Shown here piece after piece: positions 27,601 to 39,320 of a stretch of 64,000 nt of DNA. Both the position numbers and the translations under genes were made by a program. The notes below the pieces were generated by a model, which made no database searches, had not been told where the DNA came from, and worked only from the letters and a program-made list of their open reading frames with translations. Numbering within the stretch: position 1 is the first letter of the stretch; each line of letters starts with the position of its first letter. The DNA is from Larimichthys crocea (Eukaryota > Chordata > Actinopteri > Sciaenidae), in the NCBI RefSeq assembly GCF_000972845.2, contig NC_040016.1:10064701-10128700 (forward strand). Direction: 5' to 3'.

Positions 27601-28916
27601 GAAAGCACAATTGTATTTTATACCAGCTCATGAGGACATCTGTTTTATTAGCCCGATACCCTCCTGTCTGTGTTAATATAAATTAGACGATGACGAAACA
27701 TGCTGCACGCTACGGTTCACCACCTCCACCAGTCACACCTCTCACCCTCCAGTCCTAACAGCCTAATGTTGACAGTTTGCACAGCAGAGTTAAAGCATAT
27801 GAAACCAGGTCACTGTGAAATCTCAGTCTGGTTCACCACTAAATGAGCGCAATGTAGCGTAAAGGCAGTGGCCTGTTAAATAAACATAATCTGTCACGTT
27901 CACAGCACGAGAAGCATGTTCTCGTACAGATTTCTGTACGACAGTGACAGAGATCGCAATTATTTTCGTCTACTGTACTAATACTGTCAGACAGGCCCTG
28001 AAGATGAAGGTGAAGATTTACACCACCTGTCATGAGTCATATGCGTTTAATTAAAATGATTTAAAGCTCAACCATATTCATATTTTTAGCCATTTACCCA
28101 CTTTAACCATGTGACTCATGTATCTGTTAAAACATCAACCTTTTAGCTATTGCAGCCTTTTATCCAGTATTTTTTTTAGGGTTTTCATGACCACAACAGT
28201 GAAATATTTCAACTATTCTTCCATTACTAATTGCCATTTCATCCACATTTTTCCGAGAAGGGCTAAATCTCTGACTTGTGTAGAGATCCGTGAAGACATC
28301 TCACCTCTCATCCATTCAGTTGTGAAGTCACCAGATTTAACACTTCTCAAAGAAAGATGACCTGGATGACTTTCACAGATGTTATCACTTATTTCATACT
28401 TTTATTTATTTCAACCATTTTCTAGTTAGTTTAACAACTAGCTGTTGTTGCTCTCTAGTGTTCAATGTGTACATATTCGTTGTTGTTTTTTTAAATAAGT
28501 TACTCCACAATCTTTCCACGCACCCCCTGGCAACTAAAGAAGTCCCCCCCGAGGTTCTCCCAGTTGGGGGACTGTATATTGTTGTATCATCCGTTCTTAG
28601 TCAGTGATTCACTGAAGGGAAGATTTTAGTGCCTGACTGTACAGGTTAATTCATGGATGAAACACAGGCCAAGTGACACTGTAGTGAAGACAGCAGCAAC
28701 AGGGCAAACAAGTGGACACAAAGACAGATGGGGAGGGGGCAGCAGACAGAGCAAACTCCCATTGTCTGCTGGGATAGAGAAGACAATGTAGGACAACGCT
28801 GAGATATATACAAGCACCACAAGGTCTCACCCCAGCGATGCACCAGCCCTAATCCCAAATACGATTTCCCCTCCTAACACATAGATGATGTCATCTCTCC
28901 TCCTCTTCCTCCTCCT

Positions 28917-28958
<42 letters not shown>

Positions 28959-31900
28959 CACCTCATCTCCTCCGGACCTTCAGTGCAACCAAGCATAGAG
29001 GAGCGAGGCCCACAGGAGGATGTTGTGCTACTGAGAAACAAGAAATCAGATACCCTCTGAGCACATCTGTGTCACAAATCAAAGAGTTTAAAGCGGACAC
29101 CATCATATCACTGTGAATTTTAAACTCTCAGGTGCCTCTGAAGTCTGTCACATGGCGTGACTGGACTTTATTCTTCATGAAAACACAGCCGATGGAAAGT
29201 TTATATCTGCGGTCAGGTGTCGGCTGACTTGCTGCTTGTGTTGTAAAAAAACGCTTACAGAGTGAAAGCAGTCGGCAGGACAGGTCACTGTGTGAAAGCC
29301 TTACATGCTCCACTGGAAAGAGGGAGAGGGGACAGTTGCTCTTTAGAACTTTATGTGCCTCCCCTCCCCCCCATCTTCACTCCACAAAAGGGACCTTACC
29401 CCTCGTCCCCACCCACAAGGAATTTCTCAGGCATTGCTGGGTTCACCATGACAACTGGGTGCTTAACAAAGCATTTCTCTTAGGCATTCTTCCTTTCACA
29501 GGGGAGGGGTGGAGGGGACAACAGTCAAAGGAGGGAGAGACAGAGAGAGGAGGAGGAGGAGGGAGCGGTGGAGGGTATATAGAGAGGGGTGGAGGTAAAG
29601 AGGGAGGGTGGACGAGCTTGAAATGATGGGAGGGAACAGTGGAGGTTGCAGGGGTTAGAGCTATAGACCCGGGTAGATAGGAGAAAAATGGGGGAATGGT
29701 GACAGGCAAACAAAAAGAGGGAAAGAGAAACAGGATCAAGGTGATAGGTGACGTTAAAGGCAGAAAGAAGAGGAGAAACAGCGCTACAAACATTCCAAGC
29801 AAGCTCGCAAGTGTGACGAACGCCATCCAGAGAGGCACGGAGAATCAAAGGATGACTCTAGTCGTACAAAAAAAAAAAAACCCCCGGAAAGAACTGACTT
29901 GACTTTGAGTCCTATAAAGCAACCATAAGCAAAACAGAAATTAATCAACCATAAAGAACACAGAAATCCAAAGGTACACTCCACTTGAGTGAAATAATTA
30001 CATGACGGCGAGGAGAAAAGCAATCAGAGCGGTCCAGCTGTTGGAGGCCACACACACAGAAATATAGCAGATTTGGGGAGCTTGATGGGCTAGTGTTACA
30101 GAAGACAACCCCCTGAGAAAGTCCCTCCACAGACAGCTTAAAGGTTTAATAGATTATAATGAAATTACCCAGGCTGGTGAATGTCTTGTCTCTAACTTAC
30201 ACCGTTAAGGCTTTTTTCATTAAAATTCCAGTCTTGTAGCATAATGTTATGCAAGGATGGCGACGGGTGGGCGGGGGCAAAAACACATTCAACCGCAACA
30301 CTATCAATCCTGTATCTGATCACAAAAGTAAAATTGAGCATCTAAGTATTGAAAACAAGTTTCATCTCAGACATATTTGACAGAGTGGTGGTGGTTTAAC
30401 CTTGGAGCATCCACAGCCACTTCAGACACGCACTTAATACTTAAAAGGGCCCCTGGACAGGAGTGGACAGAGAAAATGATCTGCTGTCCACTATGTAATT
30501 TAAGCATCTGTACGACCTGCAGTGTGATGTGAGCTGAATCAAACTGCCGTCATTAGTTGCGGTGGGAGGAGGCGTGTTTGTCTGTTACATCTCTGCATTG
30601 ACGTTGGCAAAGTGAGGACGGGGGGTTGATATTGGCTTGGGCTCAGAATATGATTAAAAAGGACAAAGTGTCCTGATGGCATAGTTGTATTTATGTATAC
30701 AATACATATATACATATATGCCACAGGGGAGGTTCCTACAGAGGAAACTATAGTGATAAAATTGCAAAGGCAACAACAAATTGGCCTCATATTCAAACTA
30801 CAAAGCATAATAAGGTGTTCAAAAATTAGGTATAATTAAGGATTAGATATACTTTCTATAGGGAAATTAACCAGGGTTTCCGGATGAAAGGAAAGAGCAG
30901 GGGGAGGGGGAAATCTTTGCCAGCAAATGCAAACACCTATTTATGCAGGCTCACGCATGCCTGGGAACAGTAGATCAGGCCCTGAGTGTGTCAACACAGG
31001 TCTGACAGATCCCAGGATACAGATGCAGAAAATTTAATCCCACAGACGACAGCCAGTTTCCCACTCTGCTGTGTGGACAAAATTCATAATACAGATGTGA
31101 CATCTAACGAATGTTATCTTTATATGTATATATTAGTTTCATCTTCAGCATGGCAGAGCCAACAGATCCTTAAAACCTGAAATCTGTTTCAGTACAACGG
31201 CAATTAATTCACACATATGACTTTCATCCATTTAGTACAGAGGCAGGCTCAACGCCAACACACCGCTGCTGTAAATCTGACTCCTTAACTGGCTAACATA
31301 ATTAAATGGTCATAATAACTAATTTATGCCTGTGCGCACAGCCAATACACAATAAGGCAGCAGGATCATTGCGTAATGTGGCTGTCAGATGTGTTTTTAA
31401 GTGCCTGCTTGTGGTTATGAACGATTACAAAGCCAATCTGAAACACAATATTCTCTGTTGAGAGGAAGGGAAAGTGTCATTTCTACTTTTTAAATACATT
31501 AAATATTTTAAAAAAGAGGGTGATTTGCATATTTATGAACACACTTAATTGCAACATTAAATTGCCAGTGGCTCTTTTAGTCACCAAATTATAAAGAAAC
31601 ACAGCAAACTGAACCCACCTGACCACATTTATAACTGTTAGTCCTAGTCCTTTATCCCCTTTGCTATCCATCTTCTCAGTACTTAGTAGGTCATTTATTA
31701 TGCTTTTGTATGGCTTCTTTACTTTGAGTGTTTTTTTGAGGACTGACTAAGGAGGAGGGGGGGACCACTTCCACTCGCAGTTTTTATGAATATTGTCTCT
31801 GATCAGTGTTTGTTCTTCTATTTATTATGTATGTGTTAGCTGGGTGGCAAAGTGCTTTGATGCTTTTGTTGGATAAATAAAACTATACTCATTTCCATTC

Positions 31901-34900
31901 AACACAAACATTTGAGTCAGTTTTACTCAGGCTGTGCTGCTTTGAATTTAAAACTTTAGTACAGACCACTTAACTCAGTTTAATTTGCGCCTCAAGTAGC
32001 ATGATGGTTAACAATTATCTTTATGGAGCGTTTGATGTAAGTACAGAGGAGGAGAGGAGGCTCCTATTACCTCCAAGTTAACTCTTGGACAGAGGATAGA
32101 GCTTTCCAAAGAAATATAAAAGTAAAAAACACATAATCATATTTAGGTCAAATTTGCACTAACAGACTATCAATATTCTAACATTTCTTTCTTTATAATT
32201 AATTGATTATATCTCATTTCAAACTATTAATCATATTATATTCATATTTACTGTTACAAACATGCTGTTAGCCGCTTCATAAATAGCATTAGGTAAAAGC
32301 CTTTATCTGTTTTAGGTGTAACTAAACCTTCAAACCACATTTTTCACAAGGAAAACTAACATTTTGGTGTAAAGTATTTGAATTCTACAGATTGTGCTAT
32401 CAATATGCACAGAAGAATTCCCTCTACTACCTGAAACCCAGCTATAGCATTTGAATGTCCCAGTTGGCTGATCTGAATGAAGGGGATGTACATGATGGCA
32501 GCTTACGTCACCAACCAACCCCCGACTCCCTACCCCCTCAGATAAAACCAACATCTCCAGACAGACCGACAGACACCTGCACCAGAGACTTAGTAACTAA
32601 CGTTACAACATACATAACACAGAAACTTTTACACACACTATGTAACCACAAAGCCACGCTTCCTATTGTGGTTTTCCTTCCTTCCTATTGAGGTTCAGTT
32701 TCAAGTATTTGCTGTACATCAGGAAGTTGGGGGAATTAAATGAATTCAACTTTAAGAATACCATCCTAATCTGTAAAGGTTACCTTCCCAAAGCCACTCT
32801 ACAGGAAAGTGTAGCTACATTAGGGCCGTTGCATCTATTTCAGTGTGAAGTGCACTGCTCAAAAAACGATGTTAATCACAGTCCAACAACATACAAAAGG
32901 AGCCCATCAAAAATCGTCCATCATATGGGGCCTCTTAAACGGCAGCATAAAGACAGAGATAATGGGAAGACTTGGGAGGTCCCTGGAGGAAGAAGCCTTT
33001 GAAAATTGGGGTCAGCAGCATCTATTGGAGGAGCTCATCTTCCTACCCCATCTCCTCCTCCAACAGCCTCCCTGTCTAATGACTTTCCTGCTCTGTTACA
33101 GTACGACTGTATTTTCCAACATGTTCCCAGTTCATACAACCACAGCCTAACCCTCCACCACCCCTTCCCCCACTGTCCTCCTGCCTCCCTCCGTCTAACT
33201 CTGTCTCCTGCAGGGGTGCTGACACATAAACCCCAGCAGGTGCGGGACGCGCTGGGGAGACACAGCCTCTAATTGGTCCGTGGTGGAGTCACAGCTGTTG
33301 CCCCCAACCACAGCCTGGTATGAGCTCTCGCGCCTGCCCCTGAATCGAAGGCTCCCTATTGTTCTCCAGAGAGAAAAAGCTCAGCTCCAATCCATTTTAA
33401 CAACTACCCACTCTAATCATACAGTATCCGCTATTGAGATTCAACTCATCAACAAATATGAGAGCACTTAAGGCTGTCAGTCACAGAATTGACACATCCA
33501 CTGTCTCCTTCAGTCAAATCAAAGAAATCCCAAGGTTCCCACCAACTTTAATCCTCACTGTTCTCGTTCAGTATCGGATTTCATCTTTAACCTTGATGTC
33601 CAATCTCTTAATAACATTGCCTGGTTCTTTTTCCTTTTCTCTGTGCCAAGGTCAAAGAGAAGACAGATTTACAGCGGATCACACTGCGTCAAATAAGCTC
33701 CTAACAGAGGGTAACAACAACACCCACCACCACCACCACCCCTACAGACACACACACACACTCTCTGTGGGTGCAATTCAAGTTCAGTCAGATTTCTTGA
33801 GCAAATAAAACTCTGTAATTTGTGCAGGCATGCAAAGTTAAAGATGAAGGGAACACAGGCAGTTTAAGACATGCAGGTTAGGAAAGACACCACCAGCAGT
33901 GAGCATTAACAGCAAATACATCCAAACCAGTGGAACAGTGATTTACATTTTCCACCTGCTTTTGTTGTACACTGTATTGAAATACACCAGCGTCCTACAG
34001 CCTTAAAGAGCTGGGGAAGTTATTCAATTTCAGCCTTTCTGTCAGATTGGAACAAGAAAAACAAGCCGGTAAAACAATACAACACTTAAAGAACATCAAC
34101 TCTTAAATCTGACTCTAAACAAGCTATAGAAATAGACTTTAATTGAATTAGGTCTTTCTTTGTATGGTGGAGGGGGGCAATTATGGGGCATGATCAGTCT
34201 GCCCACTGGAGTGTGGATCCCGCAGGATACAGACATGCTCAGACAAAAAGCTATTTAAATCTCGACAATAGACTGAGCTCAATCAGTCTTGTGTAAACAA
34301 GAAAGCTCCTTAATGAGGGGTCCAAAAAATTACAGAGGCCCCTCCGACATTAACCAAATGAAACAGAATTGAAATACTTAACACATATTTGTAGTATTCA
34401 GTACTTGGAGGGGAGTGGCTTACAAATATCCTGCAGTGAATAGTAATCCTCCTTCATGAATATTTCTATTAGATAGAGAAATCGCTCTGGAACACTGAAG
34501 CCAAGAAAGACATACTTAAGTCATCATCACTTCCATTATCCGGTGAAGTGAAGCGAAAATGTAAATGAAGAGACAGGACATGTTAATGGAAACAGAGTGG
34601 GAATACAGCTCAGTGAAGCTGTTTTTCACTCACAGGGTGGAGTCTGCAATTACAAAGAGTTATCTAACACTCTCACCTGACACTGAGATCCTCATGGAGG
34701 CCTCCAGGGGCCGGTTGTTATCCAGGGCCTGGCTTAGCTGGATCTCTCCTGTGCTTTGGTTCAGGAGAACTAAGTTCAGCTCGTTCCCAACCTCGAAGCT
34801 GTAGTGGAGCTGATCGGAGACGTCGGGGTCATGCGCTGGGATGCGTCCGATCACCCCAGTCGGGAAGCTGCTTGATTTGTCGGTCACGTAGTTGTTGAAG

Positions 34901-37900
34901 ATGATCTGGAAGTTTTTGAGCACGGGCACATTGTCGTTCTTGTCGACGAGTTTGATGTGGACTGTGGCGCGGCTGACCAGAGGGGCGGAGGTGGCCTGGA
35001 CCACGATAACATACTCAGACCTCGTCTCATAGTCCAGGTCTATCAGTGCAGTCAGTTCTCCAGAGAAGATGTCTAGCTGGAACACCTCTGGGATGTTTCC
35101 CTCCACGATCTGGTACATAATCTGAGCATTACTGCCTTCATCTGGATCTGTGGCTGAAATATGTGCAACCACGAGGCCTATGGGGCTGTTTTCCTCCACC
35201 ATAATGTCAAACTCATCTTTCTCGAACACAGGGGGGTTGTCGTTCACATCTAGGATTGTTACATGAATGTTCACTGGTGTTTTCAGAGCAGGAACACCTT
35301 TATCTACAGCAAAAGCCTGCAGGCTATAAACAGGCACATTTTCTCGGTCTAATCTGCGCAGTGTGCGAACAATGCCTGAGGTGGATTCAATTATGAAATC
35401 TCCATCACCATCCTCCCCACCCTGGAAGGTGTAGAAGACACGACCATTCAGCCCAGAGTCTCTATCAGTGGCGGACACCTGGACCACGCTGGTGAACACA
35501 GGTACATCCTCCATAACAGAGCCCACATAGTGGTCTCTGAGGAAGCGGGGGGAGTTGTCGTTGACGTCATTCACGAGTATCTCCAGGTAGGTTGTGTCAG
35601 ACTTCTGTGGGATGCCGTTATCCCGAGCAGTGATGGCTAACGTATAGGAAACCTGGTCCTCGTAGTCCAGCTCTGTCTGTGTGGTGACAGCTCCTGTGTC
35701 CGGATCGATGTCAAACTGAGGGATGCTGTCGTCCATAAAGTAGGTGATGCGTGCGTTCTCGCCTGTGTCTTCATCTGTGGCACTTATCACCACGACAGTG
35801 GTGCCCATGGGCCTGTCCTCGTTGATGTTGACGGTGTAATGTGAGCTCTGAAACACAGGCCGGTGTGTGTTGGCGTCTGTGACATTAACAAACACTTTAG
35901 CTGTGTCAAGGCGCGTGCCATCACTTGCAGTGACAGTGAGGACATACTGGCGTTCTAGTTTGTAGTCTAAAGGCAATGCCAGCGTAATGAGCCCCCCTCC
36001 GCTCTGACTCGTGATGGAGAACCTGTTGCGGGTGTTTCCACTTGATATCTGATAGGTCACCACACTGTTAATGTCCTGATCCACAGCTGACACTGTCACC
36101 ACGCTGGTCCCCACGGCTGCATCCTCATTCAGTCTCATGTAATACGCCTTCTGGGTGAACTCTGGGTTGTTGTCATTGACATCTAGGATAGTCATGCTAA
36201 TGCTGGCTGAGGAGGACATGACAGGGTAGCCGTGATCGCGGGCCTCCACTCCAAAGTTGTAAAAATCTACACTCTCCCTGTCCAGCTCGGCCGCCACTAC
36301 AATCCACCCCGTGCTGTTGTTGATGGAGAAGGGGAAGTTTGGCGTGGTGTCAGTGAGGCTATACTCCAGCCTGGAGTTGTCTCCAGAGTCTGCATCCACT
36401 GCTTGGATGTGGATGATGGAGTAACCAAGTGGCACATTCTCCAGCACGGTGGCCTGAAATGGGGTGCTGACAAAAATTGGGGCATTGTCATTAACATCCA
36501 GCACCTGCACTGTAACCAGGCCACTGATGTTGGACAGCGGAGGACGTCCTCCATCCTGTGCTCTGATTCTTAGAGTGTATTCCTTGTTAGCCTCGTAATC
36601 CAGATGACTCACCAAGTCCATTTTACCCGTCTGTGCGTCGATATAAAACTGTCCCCTGGTGTTTCCGCTCATGATGCTGAAGTGAACGACAGCATTGCTC
36701 CCTCTGTCCTGATCTGTTGCGGTGACCTGCAGGATCTCTGTGTTGGGGGTCATGTCCTCTGGCACCTGGACCACATAACGTTTCTCACTGAACTGGGGGG
36801 CGTTATCATTATCATCCTCAACCACAATGTGAACAGTAGCTGTGGCGCTGCGGGGCCCGGGGTCACGACCTTGGTCATTTGCCTCAACTAGCAGCATATA
36901 GGCTTCCACCTCCTCCCTGTCTACCATACCTTTGGTGCGGATTACCCCAGACCTTGAATCAATCTCAAACACATCATTGGTCCCATTACCGTTGATGATA
37001 CGGTAAAGGATGTTACCGTTAACAGGTGCGTCCCCATCTGTGGCCCTCACAGTTAACACCTCATAGCCTATTTCTAGATTCTCCCTGATGCTCTCCTTAT
37101 AATCCTGCTGTTCAAACACCGGGTCATGATCGTTAGTGTCGCTGACTGTGATGGTGAGGGTGGCCATGGCTGTACGTCGAGGCGTGCCATGGTCGACCGC
37201 GGTCACACGGAACACATGGGTGTCTTTCTGCTCTCGGTCCAACACCTCCACTGTGGCCACAGCACCGCTGGCCGGGTCCACGGCAAAGAGATTGTTGGAG
37301 CGGCTATCAAAGAGAGCTTCAATAAAATACTCCAGCCTGCCCGCCTCCCCTTCATCCGCATCCACAGCTTTCAAAACAACAACAGGAGTCCCAGCTGGCT
37401 TATTCTCTGCCACAGCCACTTGGTACATTGGAGGCTGGAACTGGGGGCTGCTGTTGATGCTTCTCCTCCTCCTGCTGCTCACAATCCCTGAATCAGACTG
37501 AGCTGCCTTTTCTAACAGCTTCCCTAGGTGGCCCTGTCTAAAGGGGCCCTGGCCCACACGCCAGTGGATAGAGATGAGGTTGGCTTTAGTACTAAATCCA
37601 ACTCCTGTGAGAACATCACAGAGCAGGTCTAACTCCAGGAGTGTGTCCTGCCTCCAGCAAAGTGTCTCAGACACAAACAAGTCCCCCTCAGAGAAGTAAA
37701 AGTCACGGCTGTTGGAGACTTTGCAGTGGATCGGTGCTCCTGGTAGCAGACCTCCCACTGAAAATAAAGCAGAGCCAGCTTGGCGGCACTCTGTGCGGTG
37801 TTGGCTGTGGCTGCTGAACAAACTAAGGACCTCCATGTCCCACTGTGGTTTTCTTTTACGCTTGTTTGAACAGTTCCTACCGTGAACATGGACCTCAAAC

Positions 37901-38220
37901 TGGCTGGTGAGGAGATGCCTGTAGCCGGAGTCCGTGCAGTCAGACACAGTGTACACGGTGAACGGGTTTGAGCGCAGCGAGGTGCACTTTATAGAGTCCG
38001 AAACAAACACAGTGCCCGCCGCCGCGTCCGTCTCCAAAAACCGCTCCGTGAATTTAGGAGCGAGTACCTGATCCAAAGTACACCGCGCGCCGCGCTCCAC
38101 GCCGGCCACCACTGTCCTTTCCCCCGCATCCTCACTTATGTGCACGGTGTAACAACGCACCAGCGGCGCCAGTTTACACAACCAGAAAATCAACAACAAA
38201 TCCCATTTAAAGAAGTGCAT
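598..38220 (-). CDS. celsr2: celsr2 (cadherin EGF LAG seven-pass G-type receptor 2), 5' five exons, partial
   Basis: This is a Flamingo/CELSR adhesion GPCR of the plasma membrane, acting in planar cell polarity and neuronal adhesion. Five coding exons are present: 34677-38220, 14871-15578, 6054-6276, 798-913 and 598-686. All have GT-AG borders and compatible phases, giving 4680 nt or 1560 codons without a stop. Domain order is signal peptide (about 1-23), an N-terminal Cys-containing region, an RRRR site at 250-253, nine cadherin repeats (about 262-1190), three EGF modules (about 1328-1463) and the start of laminin-G 1. The order is that of CELSR proteins. I assign paralogue 2 because the cadherin and EGF segments match CELSR2 as I remember it better than CELSR1 or CELSR3, for example the near-identical EC6-EC8 block. 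Vertebrate CELSR2 is about 2900 residues, so roughly half is missing off the left edge, including HormR, GAIN and the seven-helix domain. The start is the first ATG of the exon, with G at -3, followed directly by a hydrophobic signal sequence. Confidence 0.93.
798..913 (-). CDS. celsr2: celsr2 exon 4: laminin-G 1, middle part
   Basis: This exon of 116 nt has a TTTTTTTCAG acceptor. It encodes FATKEPNGLLLYNGRFNEKH followed by DFIAMEI and QLTFSAG, the classic laminin-G core with the GLLLYNGR motif. The donor is GCAG then GTAGAA. The reading frame continues into the next exon with a split Gly codon. Confidence 0.94.
914..6053 (-). other. celsr2: celsr2 intron 3
   Basis: This intron of 5140 bp is bounded by exon 4 and exon 3. 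It is AT-rich and its open frames are short. The only repeat I can support is a retrotransposon-like 3' tail near 5200-5292. The rest shows nothing I can name. Confidence 0.7.
5200..5292 (+). repeat. non-LTR retrotransposon or SINE 3' tail
   Basis: The stretch reads TTTTTGTACAAATTGTAAAT, then a GTGATTTGGGGCTATGAAAT segment, then AATAAACTAATGAC and GAATGAATTGATT. It resembles the teleost LINE/SINE tails that end in a GGCTAT(A/G)(A/T)AATAAA block followed by short GAATT-type repeats. This is from memory of the family; no body of the element is recognisable here. Confidence 0.4.
6054..6276 (-). CDS. celsr2: celsr2 exon 3: EGF 3 and start of laminin-G 1
   Basis: The exon is 223 nt and starts with the last two bases of a Gly codon (GERCELSSRSG). 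It encodes EGF 3 with the motif CKNGGSCVNLLVGGFKCECP, then FPPHSFLTFKGLRQRFHFTLSL, the first strand region of laminin-G domain 1. The donor is CAC then GTAAGC at 6053-6052. The codon split over the next intron restores Thr before FATKE. Confidence 0.95.
9070..9368 (-). mobile_element. non-autonomous DNA transposon copy, teleost dispersed repeat
   Basis: On the minus strand this starts AGGCCCTGTGTGTAGGATTT and runs through AGTGGCATCTAGCAGTGAAG and TGCAACCAACTGAATCACC. I recall this as a very common dispersed repeat in percomorph fish. The other end reads AAGCCCAGTCTGTAAGGAT, an imperfect inverted match. TTAA flanks both sides (9066-9069 and 9369-9372). That is consistent with piggyBac-type insertion, but TTAA is frequent in this AT-rich DNA. 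No transposase is present. Confidence 0.6.
10250..10480 (+). repeat. dispersed repeat C, copy 1
   Basis: The segment around 10313-10380 matches 49755-49815 in reverse orientation. The shared core on the reverse strand is CTGCAGGTCACT, then GGACACCCCTGTGGCCC, then CAGCCAAAA. Upstream and downstream parts (GGCCGCATTCAGACAGGATC and GAGGCGATCAGAACGGTCAA) look like a longer non-autonomous element, but its ends are not defined here. Confidence 0.5.
13085..13430 (-). repeat. dispersed repeat A, copy 1 (carries a foldback)
   Basis: In reverse complement this segment aligns along its length with 19338-19690. Shared landmarks in order are CAGTTCCTC, CCACTTGAGGCTGGCTACA, GTCCAACTTCACAGCAGAAA, CTGTTTTGGTCTCTATAG, CAACTGTACTGAG and GTTATTCGGCCTGC. 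Compared with the other copy it has an extra inverted duplication (13148-13222). It has no coding capacity. The family is not identified. Confidence 0.65.
13148..13222. repeat. long near-perfect hairpin
   Basis: The inner arms are TTGAAGTTATGACCACAT at 13163-13180 and its exact reverse complement at 13190-13207, around a 9-nt loop. The outer arms AAATTATGTTAAC (13148-13160) and GTTAACATAATTT (13210-13222) also pair perfectly. Only one of the 33 positions in the stem is mismatched. It sits inside repeat A. Confidence 0.9.
14871..15578 (-). CDS. celsr2: celsr2 exon 2: end of cadherin array, EGF 1 and EGF 2
   Basis: The acceptor is a TTTTCAG at 15579-15585. The exon adds residues about 1182-1417. 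It completes cadherin 9 (DGVHSVSAQC) and crosses a membrane-adjacent spacer (TIITDEML..., LYLNRSLL...). It then encodes EGF 1 (about 1328-1384, six cysteines, ending GFTGDYCE) and most of EGF 2 (DLCYSKPCGAHGVC...). Between the spacer halves lies a Gly-rich, low-complexity insert (about residues 1267-1300: GEGPHRQGGLGQGGDRPG and following). I remember a shorter Pro/Gly stretch in mammals at this place. The donor is ACAG then GTGAGA. Confidence 0.95.
18710..18729 (+). other. potential G-quadruplex
   Basis: Four G runs of at least three (18710-18712, 18717-18721, 18723-18725, 18727-18729) are separated by loops of 4, 1 and 1 nt. A G8 run lies just upstream at 18691-18698. The G-rich strand is the non-transcribed template side relative to celsr2, so any structure would form in DNA rather than in the celsr2 RNA. 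Confidence 0.55.
19338..19760 (+). repeat. dispersed repeat A, copy 2
   Basis: This is the longest copy of repeat A in the window. It shares CAGTTCCTC, CCACTTGAGGCTGGCTACA, CAACTTCACAGCAGAAATAA and TCTGAATTTTTATTTAACTC with other copies. It continues through GATTGACAGGTGAGTGCC and GATGGCTTGTTTG to CGGCCTGCTTCCCGTC. Other copies are near 13085, 49607 and 57215. The family is not identified; no protein-coding content is seen. Confidence 0.6.
28920..28956. repeat. (AC)n microsatellite
   Basis: This is an uninterrupted AC dinucleotide run of about 18 copies. It is preceded directly by a TCC/CTC-rich stretch (about 28898-28919). Confidence 0.9.
29500..29720. repeat. polypurine/polypyrimidine tract
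   Basis: About 220 bp are dominated by GGAGGGG, GAGAGA and GGAGGAGG runs on the plus strand. The celsr2 transcript is pyrimidine-rich here. Long translated frames in this stretch are low-complexity artefacts (Ser/Pro/Leu-rich) and are not genes. Confidence 0.7.
34677..38220 (-). CDS. celsr2: celsr2 exon 1: signal peptide and nine cadherin repeats
   Basis: This single large exon encodes 1181 codons plus one base. The protein starts MHFFKWDLLLIFWL, a secretion signal. A basic cluster (KRKRK near 119-123) and a furin-like RRRR (250-253) precede the cadherin array. Repeat-ending calcium motifs are visible: DTNDHDP (361-367), DDNDNAP (469-475), DVNDNAP (575-581), DVNDNNP (680-686), DVNDNSP (885-891), DVNDNPP (991-997) and DKNDNVP (1093-1099). 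The fifth repeat ends in DANTHRP (782-788), which lacks the second Asp/Asn pair; as I recall this is also so in mammalian CELSR2. The ninth repeat runs into exon 2. The donor reads CAG then GTGAGAG at 34676-34675, and the split codon is restored as Asp by exon 2. A large first exon with the cadherin array is typical of CELSR genes. Confidence 0.96.
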
Positions 38221-38451
38221 CGCTCCTCAGTTTGTGTTCAGTCTTGGGTCTCCGAGTCGAGGATTTCTTTGCAGCTCCTTTATTCCTTTAAACTTTCCGC
38301 CTGTGAGTTTCCCTTTGTTGCAGAGGAGCCATGCTCTCAGCGGGCGCACTTCTCTCCGGTCACTCTGGCTGATTTTAAGAGAGGTAAACCCGCAGTAACC
38401 TTGGCCGGAGCAGCTCACACACATTCACACACACACACGCCGGCAACAACA

Positions 38452-38475
38452 AGCAGCAGCAGCAGCAGCAGCAGC
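38452..38475. repeat. (AGC)8 trinucleotide repeat
   Basis: There are eight AGC units about 230 bp upstream of the celsr2 start codon, possibly within the 5' UTR (CTG/GCT in the RNA sense). Confidence 0.9.
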
Positions 38476-38565
38476 ACCTCCGCTCAGTCCGCACAACTCC
38501 ACTTGAATGGTAAAAAAAATGGCTCCTGCTCCCCCCCTGCGCCTTGAGGCTCCTCATTATCATAA

Positions 38566-38568
<3 letters not shown>

Positions 38569-38606
<38 letters not shown>
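38569..38606. repeat. (TG)19 microsatellite
   Basis: Nineteen uninterrupted TG units lie about 350 bp upstream of the celsr2 start codon. Confidence 0.95.
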
Positions 38607-38609
<3 letters not shown>

Positions 38610-39320
38610 GGAAGAACAGCTCTGTTAGGGGTCTGAGGACTTGTCAGGATGACAGAAACCCTGCCACTGGAGATAAATGGTAACTTCCTAAAACGCTTCA
38701 TTTATTATACTGAACTGAAAACAACTTTCATTAGTTCTCTTGACAACATTGTATTTAATTATCTTATTTTCTTTGGCGTGTTTTGAATGTTACTCACACA
38801 ACCAAACACTCATATTGCTTCAGCTATTCAGTGCAGTGTTATCTTCACAGTCTGAGAATAAAACACTTCAACTTGGCAAAGAGATCTTGAAGGTTATGTA
38901 CCCACCGTTATTCATTTCATCAATGACAAACAAAAAAACCACTCACCTCCAATAGGAGTTTACACATTACCCTAGAGACATTCCTCAAACTCTGGAGCTT
39001 GTTGTTCATTTACCAGCTCTGCCAAAAGAGGATCAAGTCAGACCAAGTTGATTTTTTCCCCAGTGTTTTAAGATCCAGCAGCAGATGTGTTCTCCTCCTC
39101 TGTTAATTCATGATTTCGCCCATAAAGTATGATAAATCAGTTTAAGATGCTGATACCTCACCAATAAAACAGGTAAGTGTTTGAGCGCTGAGCGTAATCT
39201 TGACATGCTGGATGTCACTGACACCTAGTGGACGAGCTGCAGTCACACACGCAGCCTCATCCACCAGTGCAGTCATTATTCATGCAGCTCACCGCCTCAC
39301 TACAGTATTTCCATTCCACT

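Larger units (their letters stand above)
15579..34676 (-). other. celsr2: celsr2 intron 1
   Basis: This intron of 19,098 bp separates the cadherin exon from the EGF exons. It contains a repeat A copy (about 19338-19760), a G-run cluster (18710-18729), CA/GT microsatellites (near 18927 and 28920) and a polypurine tract (29500-29720). I see no exon-like open frame with splice sites and no RNA gene. Vertebrate developmental genes often hold enhancers in such an intron, but sequence alone does not show one. Confidence 0.75.

Noticed and set aside
29443..29838. Minus-strand 131-codon ORF
   Set aside because: It is a translation of the polypurine tract into Pro/Ser/Leu low complexity, inside celsr2 intron 1.
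36232..37501. Plus-strand and alternative-frame ORFs of 85-121 codons within 36.2-37.5 kb
   Set aside because: They are shadow frames opposite the celsr2 cadherin exon, whose minus-strand frame is clearly the real one.
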